NCBI RefSeq assembly: GCF_021172145.1 | Contig: NZ_CP089095.1 | Location: 2,170,001-2,234,000, forward strand | Direction of reading: 5' to 3' | Source: Flavobacterium cyclinae | GTDB taxonomy: Bacteria; Bacteroidota; Bacteroidia; Flavobacteriales; Flavobacteriaceae | Length of the DNA stretch: 64,000 nucleotides | Shown: positions 37,130 to 46,894 of the stretch, piece by piece | Numbering within the stretch: position 1 is the stretch's first letter | Layout of the letters: each line of letters opens with the position of its first letter | Made by a program: the position numbers and the translations under genes | Notes under the pieces: model-generated | The model's database searches: none | Told to the model about the DNA's origin: nothing | Seen by the model: the letters and a program-made list of their open reading frames with translations, nothing else

Positions 37130-40100
37130 TTAATTAGTGATTGATGAATTACGTTTTGCTTCTTCTCCCTTGATGAAATCCAATTCTTTTTGAGCTTCTT
37201 CAATCACATCTGTATATTCTTGGAAGTTTTCAATTACACTTTCTAAAATGTAAGTGGCTTGAAAACTATCTTTTAAAGCAAAGAAATTTTTAGCCATAAC
37301 TACTAAACTTTTTGCTCCATAATATTTATAACCAGAATAATCTTTCGCAATTTTTTGAACTACATCATTTGAAGGTTCGTATTTGCCTTCTTTATTTTTA
37401 AAATACGCATCGTAATACAAAGCTTCTGCTGCCAATTCACCTTTTGCAATTTTTTGAAGTTTTGCATATGCTTCTTTGGCTTTTACTTCATCATTTGTTT
37501 TGATTGCTGAACGCGCTACAATAATTTGGGCATCGCTTTTAATTCGATCATCAATTTTATCATTTTTCAATACTTTATCAGCATAAACAACAGCATTTGT
37601 AAAATCTTGTTTTTCGTAATACGATTTCATCAAATTTGACTGTGCATATGTAGTATTTTGAGGAAACTCTGCCTCTGCTTCTAAACGCAACAACACTGGA
37701 ATAGCATTCTCATAATTTTTAGCTTTCAAATGTACTTGACACAATCGTGCTAAAGCTTGCTCTGTAAATTCGTTTCTTGGTTTAGCAACTACAAATTCAT
37801 AATGTTTAATAGAGTTTTCTTCTAAGTTGTCTGCGAAATACAATTGTGCTAAATAGAAATTTGCTTTCAATGCATGTAATCCGTTTGGAAATTTACTTAC
37901 ATAACTTGAGAATCCAGAAATAGCTTGTTTAGTATTGTTTTGCAAATATTGTCTTTCGGCTGATTCATAAGTATCATTATCTAAATCAGCATCTGAAACT
38001 TCTACAAATGATAAAGTCTTTACCCAAGACGCATATTCATCCACTTTGCCTTTGTCTACATAAATTAATCGAGCTGTTGAAACGGCTTCAATAGATTCTG
38101 GCGAATTAGGAAATTCAGCAACTACTTTCTTGAATTTTGTTAATGCTAAATCTTCTTTGTTTGAATTGTAGTAAATTAAGCCTTGTTTCAAAATTGCTTT
38201 TGCCACATACGAACTCGATTTATAACCGCTGATTAATCTATCATAAGTTGCAATTCCTTTATCATTTTGGCTTTGATTCACATACGTATTTCCCAATTCA
38301 TACAATGCATCATCCGCATATTGTGAATTTGGGAATGTTTTAGAGAATTTCTCTAAATCTTCAATTTTACGGTCAGGACGATTTACAAAACCGTAACTAA
38401 TACCTTTTTGAAAGGCAGCATAATCGGCATCAACACTCTTCATATCGATAGCTTTATTATAAGCATCCATTGCAGGCCAATATTTAGCTTCCATAAAATT
38501 ACAATCACCTAAACGCAAATAAGCATCGGTTAATCTAATTTTATCTTCTTTAATTTCCTTTGTAAATGCATCAAAATATTGAATTGCATTACCGTATTCT
38601 TTTAATTTAAAATAGGAATAAGCCAAATTATAATTAGCATTCTTAAATTCAGGCGTGTTTGAAGCTTCAGATGAATTTAAAAATTGCTTGAAACTCAACT
38701 TTGCTTCTTCAAATTGGTCTAAATTATACTCTGTTTCAGCTTTCCAAAAAATAGCTCGAGCAGTAAATTTTGCATCTCTATTTTCAGCTAATGATTTTTT
38801 AAATAAAGTATATGCTCCCTGATAATCACCATCGGTATATAATTCTAAACCTCTGTAAAAGGTTACTTTTTGATAGGCCAATTTGTTTTCGGCAGATCTG
38901 TTTTTTTCTAATAAAACTAACGCTTCTTTGTAGTTTTTAGAAGTAATATACGAACTGATTAACAAGGTATTGATTTCAGCCTTATAAGAAGTAGTTGGAT
39001 ATTTGTCTAAATATGCATTCATTACTTCTGGAACCGATTTGTATGGATTTCCGATTTCGTAACTCAATTTCGCATAATTCAAATAGGCATCTTCTTGAAT
39101 TTTTAAATCAAATTCCATTTCAGAAGCCGTTTTGAATGCATTTAAGGCTTGTTGTTTTTTGTTAGTATTCAAATAACTTTCTGCTAAATGATAGTACGCA
39201 TTTTGTGCAACAGCATCATTTCCTTCAATGATTTTATTGAATTGCGAAATCGCGTTTTCGTAGTCTTTTTGTTGGTAATAAGTATATCCTAATTGATAAA
39301 AATCGGTATTGTTCCACTTTCCTTTTTTTCCATTGTAGGCCAAAAGATACGGTAGAGCTTTATCATATTGTTTCAAGTTAAAATAACTTTCACCTATAAT
39401 TTTTGACAATTCACTTTTTTCTTCCCCTTTGGATTTTGGTAATTGTTCTAAACCTAAATCAATAGCTTTTTGGAAATTCCCAAGTTTAAAATTCATGTCC
39501 GCTTGAAAATAACCCATTTTTTCTTTGTACTTGTCTTGATCAGAAACTTGTTCAAAATATTGATTTGCACTTTTATAATCGTCAGTCTCGTAAGACATGT
39601 ACCCCAAATAATATTTCGCTTGACTTCCAAAAGTCTTAGAATTTACAACTTGATTAAAATATTTTGTTGCTTCTTTGGTTTTTTTAGCTGTAAAATAAGC
39701 GTATCCTTTTTGGAAATTGTATTTTTCTCTTTCGGCTTGTGACATATTATTAGAATCGGCTTTATCAAACCATTCTAATGATTTTGGATAATTTCCTTCT
39801 TCAAAATAATAATGAGCCACTTCTATATACGCTTGGTTTGTTTTAGTACTTGTTGGATAATTCTCAACAAACCTTTCCACTAACACATCAGCCCCCATTT
39901 GATTTAAACGAATAGCACAATTAGCAATATAGTAAACACAATCCGATTCAACTTCCATATTGTCGGTTTTCGATTTTACTTTATCGAATAAAATTTGTGC
40001 TGCTTGATATTGCTTATCTTTATATAATTCGACTGCTCGATTAAATTCTGTTAATTCGTGAGTATAAACAGAGGATTGTTGGGCTAAAAGTGTTCCCGAA

Positions 40101-40141
40101 AAAACTAAAATAAAAAAAGAAAGTTTTAAATACTTGATCAT
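37130..40141 (-). CDS. Large secreted tetratricopeptide-repeat protein
   Basis: 1003 residues with a signal peptide (MIKYLKLSFFILVFSGTLLAQ). Almost the whole mature protein is TPR helical hairpins, recognisable by motifs such as AQILFDKVKSKTDNMEVES, AYYHLAESYLNTNKKQQALN and ADDALYELGNTYVNQSQND, with well over 20 helix pairs. TPR arrays bind partner proteins; the likely place is the periplasm. It is followed at once by an outer-membrane barrel gene, so the two may form an envelope complex. Enzymatic domains are not visible. The start is the only ATG giving a signal peptide. The gene is divergent from ftsE across a 188-bp promoter region. Confidence 0.85.
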   Translation of the reverse strand: MIKYLKLSFFILVFSGTLLAQQSSVYTHELTEFNRAVELYKDKQYQAAQILFDKVKSKTDNMEVESDCVYYIANCAIRLNQMGADVLVERFVENYPTSTKTNQAYIEVAHYYFEEGNYPKSLEWFDKADSNNMSQAEREKYNFQKGYAYFTAKKTKEATKYFNQVVNSKTFGSQAKYYLGYMSYETDDYKSANQYFEQVSDQDKYKEKMGYFQADMNFKLGNFQKAIDLGLEQLPKSKGEEKSELSKIIGESYFNLKQYDKALPYLLAYNGKKGKWNNTDFYQLGYTYYQQKDYENAISQFNKIIEGNDAVAQNAYYHLAESYLNTNKKQQALNAFKTASEMEFDLKIQEDAYLNYAKLSYEIGNPYKSVPEVMNAYLDKYPTTSYKAEINTLLISSYITSKNYKEALVLLEKNRSAENKLAYQKVTFYRGLELYTDGDYQGAYTLFKKSLAENRDAKFTARAIFWKAETEYNLDQFEEAKLSFKQFLNSSEASNTPEFKNANYNLAYSYFKLKEYGNAIQYFDAFTKEIKEDKIRLTDAYLRLGDCNFMEAKYWPAMDAYNKAIDMKSVDADYAAFQKGISYGFVNRPDRKIEDLEKFSKTFPNSQYADDALYELGNTYVNQSQNDKGIATYDRLISGYKSSSYVAKAILKQGLIYYNSNKEDLALTKFKKVVAEFPNSPESIEAVSTARLIYVDKGKVDEYASWVKTLSFVEVSDADLDNDTYESAERQYLQNNTKQAISGFSSYVSKFPNGLHALKANFYLAQLYFADNLEENSIKHYEFVVAKPRNEFTEQALARLCQVHLKAKNYENAIPVLLRLEAEAEFPQNTTYAQSNLMKSYYEKQDFTNAVVYADKVLKNDKIDDRIKSDAQIIVARSAIKTNDEVKAKEAYAKLQKIAKGELAAEALYYDAYFKNKEGKYEPSNDVVQKIAKDYSGYKYYGAKSLVVMAKNFFALKDSFQATYILESVIENFQEYTDVIEEAQKELDFIKGEEAKRNSSITN

Positions 40142-40277
40142 AAGATTCGCTATTTATAAGTTCCAAATATAAGGCTTATTAAAAGTATTAACGAAGGTTC
40201 TTAACATATTATTGTACTTTTTTTGAACATAGTTTTTAACCAAAAACAATAATTTTTATCGAATTTTGTACAAAATT

Positions 40278-40307
40278 TTGAATCGGAAGTTATAGTTATT
40301 ACATTTA
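40278..40307 (+). promoter_or_regulatory. Promoter of the ftsE-glycosyltransferase operon
   Basis: TTG (40278-40280), a 19-bp spacer and TACATTTA (40300-40307) closely fit the Bacteroidetes promoter pattern. The -7 box lies 22 bp before the ATG. Confidence 0.65.
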
Positions 40308-40329
40308 CATTTTAAAATTCATCTAATAT

Positions 40330-41013
40330 ATGTCTCAATCTGTTCTATCTTTAAAAAATGTTACGATTTATCAAGATAATAATCCTGTTTTAACCGATGT
40401 AAATTTGGAAGTAAAACATGGCGAATTTATTTATCTAATTGGAAGAACTGGTTCTGGAAAAAGTAGTTTTTTAAAAACACTTTATGCCGATTTAAGTTTA
40501 AAAGACGGAGAAGGACAAGTTGTAGATTATAATTTAAAAACTTTAAAAGAAAGTGATATTCCTTATTTAAGACGTAAATTAGGCGTTGTTTTTCAAGATT
40601 TTAAATTGCTTTCAGACCGAAGCGTTAAAGAAAATTTATTGTTTGTATTGAAAGCTACAGGTTGGAAAGAAAAAGAAGAAATGGATCATAAAATTGAAGA
40701 AGTTTTGGATAAAGTAGGAATGAAAGGCTTTGCTTTTAAAATGCCCCATCAACTTTCTGGTGGAGAACAACAACGCGTTGGTATTGCCAGAGCTTTATTA
40801 AACGATCCAGAATTAATATTAGCCGATGAGCCAACAGGAAATTTAGACCCTCAAACCAGTGTTGAAGTAATGGAAGTATTACGTAAAATCAACGAAAATG
40901 GAAAAACCATATTGATGGCTACTCACGATTATGCTTTGGTTTTAAAATATCCTACAAAAACATTGAAATTTGAAGGCGGAAAAATGTTTGAAGTAGTTCA
41001 AAGAACGGTGTAA
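40330..41013 (+). CDS. ftsE: FtsE-type ABC transporter ATPase
   Basis: 227 residues. The Walker A motif is GRTGSGKSS (38-46), the signature LSGGEQQR (142-149), Walker B LILADEP (162-168), and the switch histidine lies in MATHDYAL. The tail is short ([13 protein letters not shown]). Sequence details ([32 protein letters not shown]) match FtsE, which works with FtsX to control cell-wall hydrolases at division. No FtsX follows; in this window the next gene is a glycosyltransferase that starts on the base after the stop. FtsX must be encoded elsewhere, as is common in Flavobacteria. Confidence 0.88.
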   Translation: MSQSVLSLKNVTIYQDNNPVLTDVNLEVKHGEFIYLIGRTGSGKSSFLKTLYADLSLKDGEGQVVDYNLKTLKESDIPYLRRKLGVVFQDFKLLSDRSVKENLLFVLKATGWKEKEEMDHKIEEVLDKVGMKGFAFKMPHQLSGGEQQRVGIARALLNDPELILADEPTGNLDPQTSVEVMEVLRKINENGKTILMATHDYALVLKYPTKTLKFEGGKMFEVVQRTV

Positions 41014-41895
41014 ATGTTATCCATTTTAATTCCTATATACAACTATAATGTTTATCCATTAGTGATGGAATTAAAATCTCAAGCTGATGAACTAGACCTT
41101 TCTTATGAAATTTTAGTTCAAGATGATGCTAGCAAAAGTTATTTAGATGAAAACACCAAAATCAATCATTTACAACATTGCTCTTACACTTTGAATCTTG
41201 AAAATTTAGGAAGAGGAAACAACATCAATCTACTAAATAATCGAGCGCAATTTGATTATGTTTTAATTATGGAAGCAGATGCTTTCCCTGAAAAAAAAAC
41301 ATATCTAAAAGACTTAATTACTGCTATAAATCAAGAAACACACGTTTTGTTTGGCGGTGTTTCCTATCCCAAAATAAAACCTGAACAAGCGAATTTGTTA
41401 AGATGGAAATATGGAAATGAACGCGAAAGCATTTCTTTAAAAAACAGAATTAAGAATCCCTATCATTTTGTTTTTACTTGGAATTTACTTGTAAAAAAAG
41501 ACATACTAACACAATTTCCATTTTCAAATAATATTACAAGTTATGGCTATGAAGATGTTGTTTTTATCAAGCAATTAAAAGAAAATAATATTATTATTCA
41601 ACATATCGAAAATAAGCTAATACATTTTAATTCTGAAAGCAGTGTAACTTTTATTCATAAAACCGAAATTGCGTTAAAAACATTGCATCAATTAATCCAA
41701 AATCAAAAATTATCATCTAATGATACAAAGATTGGTAAAGTTTCTAAGCTAATCCAAGTGTTACATTTACAAAACTTAGTTTGCTATATTTTTAGTAAAA
41801 TTTCAAAAAAATGTATCGCTAATCTCACTTCTACAAATCCAAGTTTATTAATTTTAGATTTTTATAAATTAGGTTATTTTTTAAATATTAAATAA
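41014..41895 (+). CDS. Family 2 glycosyltransferase
   Basis: 293 residues. The GT-A fold opens MLSILIPIYNYNVYPLVMEL, then YEILVQDDASKSY and NLGRGNNINLLNNRA, with MEADAFP as the probable metal-binding (DXD-like) site. SYGYEDVVFIKQL is the usual acceptor-side ED motif. It likely adds a sugar to a surface glycan; donor and acceptor are unknown. Its ATG directly follows the ftsE stop and its stop touches the next ATG, so ftsE, this gene and the next form a tight operon. Confidence 0.88.
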   Translation: MLSILIPIYNYNVYPLVMELKSQADELDLSYEILVQDDASKSYLDENTKINHLQHCSYTLNLENLGRGNNINLLNNRAQFDYVLIMEADAFPEKKTYLKDLITAINQETHVLFGGVSYPKIKPEQANLLRWKYGNERESISLKNRIKNPYHFVFTWNLLVKKDILTQFPFSNNITSYGYEDVVFIKQLKENNIIIQHIENKLIHFNSESSVTFIHKTEIALKTLHQLIQNQKLSSNDTKIGKVSKLIQVLHLQNLVCYIFSKISKKCIANLTSTNPSLLILDFYKLGYFLNIK

Positions 41896-43053
41896 ATGCG
41901 AATATTACTAATCAATAACTTTGATGAACAAAATCGGCTTGGAGGAGTTGAGCACTATTTGCATGAATTAATTCAATATTCTAGAAAAAATAATCCAAAT
42001 TTGATTTTTAAATGGTTTGGAAAACAGAAGATAAAAACCAATTGGTTTGAAAAAATTTACAACAAAACAATCACTCAAGAAATTATAAAAGAAATCAATA
42101 CTTTTCAACCCGATGTTATTCATTGTTTTAGCATTGGTGCTCCAGTTACACCTCACTTCATGAAATATGCCAAGCAAAAAGGCATTCCGATAGTGTATTC
42201 ATTTAGAGATTATTATTATATCTGTCCAAAAAATTACATGATAACTGATACAAATGAAGTTATTAAACATCATGAGAGTGGATTAACCTGTATTCTACAT
42301 CACACGCCTAAGAAAAATATTCTTTTTGATACGTTATTGCATTTCAAACAATCGTATCATAAAAAGGTTATAAAAAAGCATATTGATTACTTTATAACTC
42401 CATCTGATAATTTAACACAATTTGCTAAAACTCATTTTAAGAAACCTGGAAAAACATTAGCGAATCCCATTTTATTTGGACAAAATCAAAACTCAAATTC
42501 AGAAGGAAATTACATTTTATTTGTTGGCCGATTGGTTCCTGAAAAAGGGGTTTTAACCTTATTAAAAGCTTTTGAGAACATATCAAAACAGTTACCAAAT
42601 GAAAAATTATGGATTGTAGGCGATGGAATTCAGAAAGAAGAACTTGAAAATTTTACTAAAAACAACAACATTGAAAACGTTACTTTTTTAGGAAATAAGA
42701 ACCGAGAAGAATTACAAGAAATCTATCTAAATTCTAAATTTTCGGTAGTTCCGAGTGAATATTTAGAAGCGTATGGTAATGTAATTTTAGAAAGTTTATC
42801 TTTTGGGAAAACTGTAATCACAAGTGATTTGGTTGGAATTAAAAATGAAATTGAAGAAAATCACGTAGGTTTAACGTATGCTTTTCAAAGTCAAAAATCA
42901 TTAGAAGAAAACATCATAAAACTTCTTACTAATCCTGATTTAAAATCAGAATTAGAACAACATATTCCAAACTATTTAGCAACCAAAACTTTTGAAAATC
43001 ACTTTTCCGAATTACAAAAAGTGTATGAAAATTTAAGTAGAAGAAATAGCTAG
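41896..43053 (+). CDS. Family 4 glycosyltransferase
   Basis: 385 residues of GT-B fold. The N-terminal domain begins MRILLINNFDEQNRLGGVEHYL with the glycine-rich acceptor loop. The C-terminal nucleotide-sugar domain starts YILFVGRLVPEKGVLTLLKAF and has the EX7E-type motif EYLEAYGNVILESLSFGK. The product is a retaining glycosyltransferase for surface glycan synthesis with unknown sugar. The start abuts the previous stop without a gap. Its 3' end overlaps the convergent fdtA-like gene by 21 bp, so neither gene has room for its own terminator before the other. Confidence 0.88.
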   Translation: MRILLINNFDEQNRLGGVEHYLHELIQYSRKNNPNLIFKWFGKQKIKTNWFEKIYNKTITQEIIKEINTFQPDVIHCFSIGAPVTPHFMKYAKQKGIPIVYSFRDYYYICPKNYMITDTNEVIKHHESGLTCILHHTPKKNILFDTLLHFKQSYHKKVIKKHIDYFITPSDNLTQFAKTHFKKPGKTLANPILFGQNQNSNSEGNYILFVGRLVPEKGVLTLLKAFENISKQLPNEKLWIVGDGIQKEELENFTKNNNIENVTFLGNKNREELQEIYLNSKFSVVPSEYLEAYGNVILESLSFGKTVITSDLVGIKNEIEENHVGLTYAFQSQKSLEENIIKLLTNPDLKSELEQHIPNYLATKTFENHFSELQKVYENLSRRNS

Positions 43054-43428
43054 AAACTCCTCAAATTCGCGAATATAATCGTCTTCATCAAAAACATCAG
43101 AAGCCACGACTAAACATACAGCACCAGAAGAAAAATCTTTCAATTCACGCCAAACTCCATTAGGAATCAACAAACCTTCGTAAGGTTTATTCAAAGTTAC
43201 TTTTTGTACTTGTTTGCCATTGTTCAAAACAACATCAAAACTACCTGAAAGCGCTACCAAAAATTCGTGTTGTTCTTTATGCGAATGTCCGCCTCTTTCA
43301 GCTCCAGCTGGAACATCGTACAAATAATAAACGCGTTTAATTTCAAAAGGAACAACGTCTTTTTCAATGACAGATAAATTGCCTCTAGGATCTTCTATTT
43401 TAGGTATTTTGATTATTTTAATTTCCAT
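43033..43428 (-). CDS. FdtA/QdtA-type dTDP-sugar 3,4-ketoisomerase
   Basis: 131 residues, a single cupin (WxcM-like C-terminal) domain. Visible marks are PKIEDPRGNLSVIEK at the N-terminus, YYLYDVPAGAERGGHSHKEQHEF with the metal- or substrate-binding histidines, and LIPNGVWRELKDFSSGAVCLV. FdtA/QdtA convert dTDP-4-keto-6-deoxyglucose to the 3-keto isomer, the step before transamination to a 3-amino-3,6-dideoxyhexose; the two differ in C4 outcome and cannot be told apart here. The matching transaminase lies 4 kb away at 47468. It overlaps the upstream glycosyltransferase by 11 bp and a convergent one by 21 bp. Confidence 0.85.
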   Translation of the reverse strand: MEIKIIKIPKIEDPRGNLSVIEKDVVPFEIKRVYYLYDVPAGAERGGHSHKEQHEFLVALSGSFDVVLNNGKQVQKVTLNKPYEGLLIPNGVWRELKDFSSGAVCLVVASDVFDEDDYIREFEEFLAISST

Positions 43429-44488
43429 AATTTAAAAGTTGTAACCAATGGTTTACAATTACATTCGACTTAAATTTTGCCACACTTGAAACCGCATTAG
43501 ATTTACAGTTTTGATACAAAACCTCGTCTTCTACAAATATATTCATTTTGTGAGTTAATTCAGTAAAATTCTGATTCTCGACTAAAATTCCGTTTTCGTT
43601 ATTGAAAATCATTTCGTTTGGACCACTTTCACAATCAAATGAAATAACAGGCGTTCCTATACTCAACGCTTCTAAAACTGTCATTGGAAAACCTTCATAT
43701 TTACTAGATAAAACCAAGAATTTAGCATTTGAAATATAATCTGAAACATTGGATTTGAATCCTAATAAATGAACAAACGCACTTACCTTATTTTCTAAAA
43801 TTGTCTTTTCAATTTGTTCTTGCTCATCTCCTACTCCTAAAATTACCAAATGAATGTTCTTTTGTGGTAAAATCGAATTGGAATAACTTGCAACCAATTT
43901 ATCAAATTGCTTTAACGAAACCAATCTCCCGACTGCAATACAATAATCAAATGGTAATGTTTCAGACTTTGAAACTGGTTTTAAATCAAAAGCATTTGGA
44001 ATAACAATAGCTGAATCAAAACCGTATTTTGTTGCAAGTTGCTTCTTGATAAAATTTGAAACTGTAACCACTTTAAAAGCTTTTTGCAACATTTGCTTAG
44101 CAATAAAATTGTTAGCAGTTAAATACGTTGCATTTTGACTGCTATGAACGGTATAAATGAATTTTTGGTTGCGATAAATAAAATTGAGAAACAACCATTC
44201 CATTTTAGGATTGATGCGATGACGAAAATCAATTATGTAATCAAACTTTTGATTTTTTAAGTAACTTTTTAATTTAAAATATTTTAGAAACTTCGAATAA
44301 TTACCAAAAGTGACTAATTCCCCCCCGTGTTCATATTCGATTAAATTTTCCAAAACCAAAGTATGCACTTCAATTCCCGCATCATGAAGCATTTTGGTTG
44401 TTGTGCCAAAAACGCGTTCCAAACCACCTTCGGCCAATTTATAACCCACAATGGCTACTTTTAATTGATTTTTTGAATGGTTTGTCAT
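43418..44488 (-). CDS. Family 4 glycosyltransferase
   Basis: 356 residues. The N-terminus (KVAIVGYKLAEGGLERVFG) has the glycine-rich loop of GT4 enzymes, CIAVGRLVSLKQFDKLVASY opens the donor domain, and KYEGFPMTVLEALSIGTPVI holds the E-x7-E motif. It probably builds a surface glycan from a nucleotide-activated sugar. The stop codon lies inside the start of the fdtA-like gene (11-bp overlap), showing that the two are translated from one message. The gene is divergent from the GT2 gene at 44542 over a 53-bp gap. Confidence 0.87.
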   Translation of the reverse strand: MTNHSKNQLKVAIVGYKLAEGGLERVFGTTTKMLHDAGIEVHTLVLENLIEYEHGGELVTFGNYSKFLKYFKLKSYLKNQKFDYIIDFRHRINPKMEWLFLNFIYRNQKFIYTVHSSQNATYLTANNFIAKQMLQKAFKVVTVSNFIKKQLATKYGFDSAIVIPNAFDLKPVSKSETLPFDYCIAVGRLVSLKQFDKLVASYSNSILPQKNIHLVILGVGDEQEQIEKTILENKVSAFVHLLGFKSNVSDYISNAKFLVLSSKYEGFPMTVLEALSIGTPVISFDCESGPNEMIFNNENGILVENQNFTELTHKMNIFVEDEVLYQNCKSNAVSSVAKFKSNVIVNHWLQLLNYGN

Positions 44489-44541
44489 TTTGATGCGATT
44501 AGTTTCTTAATTTAGCATAAAAATAGATTTAAAAACCCAAT

Positions 44542-45420
44542 ATGCAAAATTTTCCACTAGTTAGTGTCATTTGTTTATCTTACAATCACGAAGCTTATGT
44601 AGTGGAAGCCTTGAATTCGGTTATTAATCAAACGTATCCCAATATTGAATTGTTAATTGCAGATGATTGTAGTACGGATAATTCTGCAATAGTGATTGAG
44701 AATTGGTTAAAGGAGCATCCAAATGTTCAATTTTTATCTAATAATACGAATTTGGGAAGTAATAAAACGTTTAATCAATTGGCTAAAATTGCTAAAGGCG
44801 AATACATTATAGATTTGGCAGCCGATGATGTTTTACTTTCTAATTGCATTGAAAAACAAATTGCTACGTTTCAAAATTCAAAATATAAAAATCTAGGAAT
44901 TGTCTATGGAAATTTGATTGAGATTGATGAAGATGGTGCATTTTTAAAGAATTATTACACGGAAGATGAACACCCTGAAAGTGGTGATATTTACAAGATG
45001 GTTATTGGAAGAACGACCAAAATTTGTTCGGTTTCTTCGATGGTAAAAAAATCAGTTTTTGAACAATTGGGTTATTATGATGAAACCTTAGCTTATGAAG
45101 ATTTAGATTTATGGATCAGAGCTTCAAGAGTTTTTGAATTTGAATATATTCCTGATTTATTAGTAAAAAAGAGAATTCTAACTACTTCTCTAAGCGCTTA
45201 TTTTACTCAAAAAAAGAATTCAAGAACAAAAAGACTTCACGAATCAACATTGAAAATTCTTTACAAAGCATTTGAATTGAACCAATCAAGAGAAGAACAC
45301 AAAGCGTTGTTAGGAAGAATTCGATTTGAATTTTACAAATTTTTAAAATCGAGAGATGTTGTACTTTTAGCAAAGTTGCTTATCTTAGAACTAAAAACCC
45401 GATTAAAAATCGTTTTCTAA
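44542..45420 (+). CDS. Family 2 glycosyltransferase
   Basis: 292 residues. The N-terminal GT-A domain reads VSVICLSYNHEAYVVEAL and IELLIADDCSTDNS, then YIIDLAADDVLL as the metal-binding DXD-like motif and AYEDLDLWIRAS as the acceptor motif. The C-terminal ~60 residues are basic and may sit on the membrane. It is the only plus-strand gene in this part of the glycan cluster, and it ends 1 bp short of the convergent flippase gene. Sugar specificity is unknown. Confidence 0.88.
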   Translation: MQNFPLVSVICLSYNHEAYVVEALNSVINQTYPNIELLIADDCSTDNSAIVIENWLKEHPNVQFLSNNTNLGSNKTFNQLAKIAKGEYIIDLAADDVLLSNCIEKQIATFQNSKYKNLGIVYGNLIEIDEDGAFLKNYYTEDEHPESGDIYKMVIGRTTKICSVSSMVKKSVFEQLGYYDETLAYEDLDLWIRASRVFEFEYIPDLLVKKRILTTSLSAYFTQKKNSRTKRLHESTLKILYKAFELNQSREEHKALLGRIRFEFYKFLKSRDVVLLAKLLILELKTRLKIVF

Positions 45421-45421
45421 A

Positions 45422-46876
45422 TTAGGATTGGATTTTGTTTTTCAACTTAAGTACCGCATACACTGAAGAGGTAATAAATAGCGCCCAAATTATTGGATTC
45501 TGATAAGAAAAATCAAACCAATTAAACGAAAGCAAAGCGATTGCTCCTATTACCATTGAAAGCACAATTATTCGTTTTGTTTCTATAGAATAGGAAAAAC
45601 TATAGTTTTTAGTAACTGTAAAAAAGTTATACAATAATGAAACCAAAAATACTATTGCAAAAGCAAAGCCTAAGCCTTTTAAACCGAAATAATACGTACA
45701 AACTACTGAGCAAATAACATTTACAATATCACTTAAAAGGTTTTGCTTGAAGAATAATTTCTTGTTTCCTTTTACCAATGAAATGAATCCAATTGGCCAA
45801 GCAATTGTTTTAAAAATCAATCCTATTAAAGCGATTTTTAGAATTAATAAAACATCTAAAAACGAATTGGAATACAACAAAACAACTAATTGAGGTGCAA
45901 GCAAATACATCAACAACACTAGAGGTACTACTAAAAATAAAGCAAATTGCGTTTGATCATTAATATATTTTTCAAATGTTGGTTTATCACTTTCTAGATT
46001 ACACAATTGAGGATAAAAATCATTTGACATTACAATGAAAATTATTCCCAAATAGCCAATTAAAATTGTGTAGCTCACCTGAAAAACCCCTAAAGCTTCA
46101 ATTGATAAAAAATCTTTTAAAAACAGACGAATTACGTAAAAAGCTAATTGATTGATCAGAGTTCCTAATGATAAAATTATTCCCAATTTCACCATGGGCA
46201 ATCCTTCAAAAAAGACTTGTTTTAATGTTAGGTTATTTTTTTTAAAACGAATTGTATTTTTTGTATTGAAATAAACTACTAAAAATGAAACAATTGCAGA
46301 AATTAATATGGCAATAGCAATTCCGTTTATTTTAAAAAAGAAATAACAACCTATAGCCAAAAACATTTGAATAAAGGAAATAATAACCTGGATTTTAACC
46401 ATTTTTTTGATTTCTCGCCTTCCTTGTAAAATGGACATTCGAGCAGAAAAAAGAGCAAAAAAGACAAAATAAAAGGCAACTAAAACAAACCACAAATAAG
46501 AACTATTTGAAGGATAGGTGTTTTTGAAAAAAGAATACGAAATTAACCCAAAGAAAACAGCACCTAATAAACCCGAAAACAAAGACCAATAATAAATGAT
46601 GCTAATCATTCTCTTTTCTTTGTTTTTTACCTCTTCAGATTCTTTATTTAGTAAAGCTATTTCTCTTACACTACTTGAAGTCAATCCAAAATTTACAATT
46701 CCAAAAAGTATGCTTAATAAATTTTCAACTATACCAATAATACCAATTCCTACAGCACCTAAATAAATAGCTGCAATTTTATTAGTGATAATTTTAGTTC
46801 CAATTTTAACAAAATGCGAAGCACCAAAAATTTTTGTGCTTTTAAAAATTGGACTATAAAAATTTTTCTCTTGCAT
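45422..46876 (-). CDS. Wzx-like O-antigen/polysaccharide flippase
   Basis: 484 residues with about 12-14 membrane segments (for example IAAIYLGAVGIGIIGIVENL, FVLVAFYFVFFALFSARMSI, IILSLGTLINQLAFYVIRLF). The pattern and the N-terminal SHFVKIGTKIITNKIAAIYLG match MATE/MOP-type polysaccharide exporters that flip lipid-linked oligosaccharides across the inner membrane. A Wzy polymerase is not present in the window. It is the last gene of a minus-strand run with the acyltransferase, aminotransferase and GNAT-like genes, with an 18-bp gap upstream. Confidence 0.85.
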   Translation of the reverse strand: MQEKNFYSPIFKSTKIFGASHFVKIGTKIITNKIAAIYLGAVGIGIIGIVENLLSILFGIVNFGLTSSSVREIALLNKESEEVKNKEKRMISIIYYWSLFSGLLGAVFFGLISYSFFKNTYPSNSSYLWFVLVAFYFVFFALFSARMSILQGRREIKKMVKIQVIISFIQMFLAIGCYFFFKINGIAIAILISAIVSFLVVYFNTKNTIRFKKNNLTLKQVFFEGLPMVKLGIILSLGTLINQLAFYVIRLFLKDFLSIEALGVFQVSYTILIGYLGIIFIVMSNDFYPQLCNLESDKPTFEKYINDQTQFALFLVVPLVLLMYLLAPQLVVLLYSNSFLDVLLILKIALIGLIFKTIAWPIGFISLVKGNKKLFFKQNLLSDIVNVICSVVCTYYFGLKGLGFAFAIVFLVSLLYNFFTVTKNYSFSYSIETKRIIVLSMVIGAIALLSFNWFDFSYQNPIIWALFITSSVYAVLKLKNKIQS

Positions 46877-46894
46877 GCGTTTGGCCTTAGCAAT

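Noticed and set aside
40330..41013. LolD or another export ATPase instead of FtsE
   Set aside because: The overall spacing and [16 protein letters not shown] fit FtsE better, though without FtsX beside it the call is not absolute.
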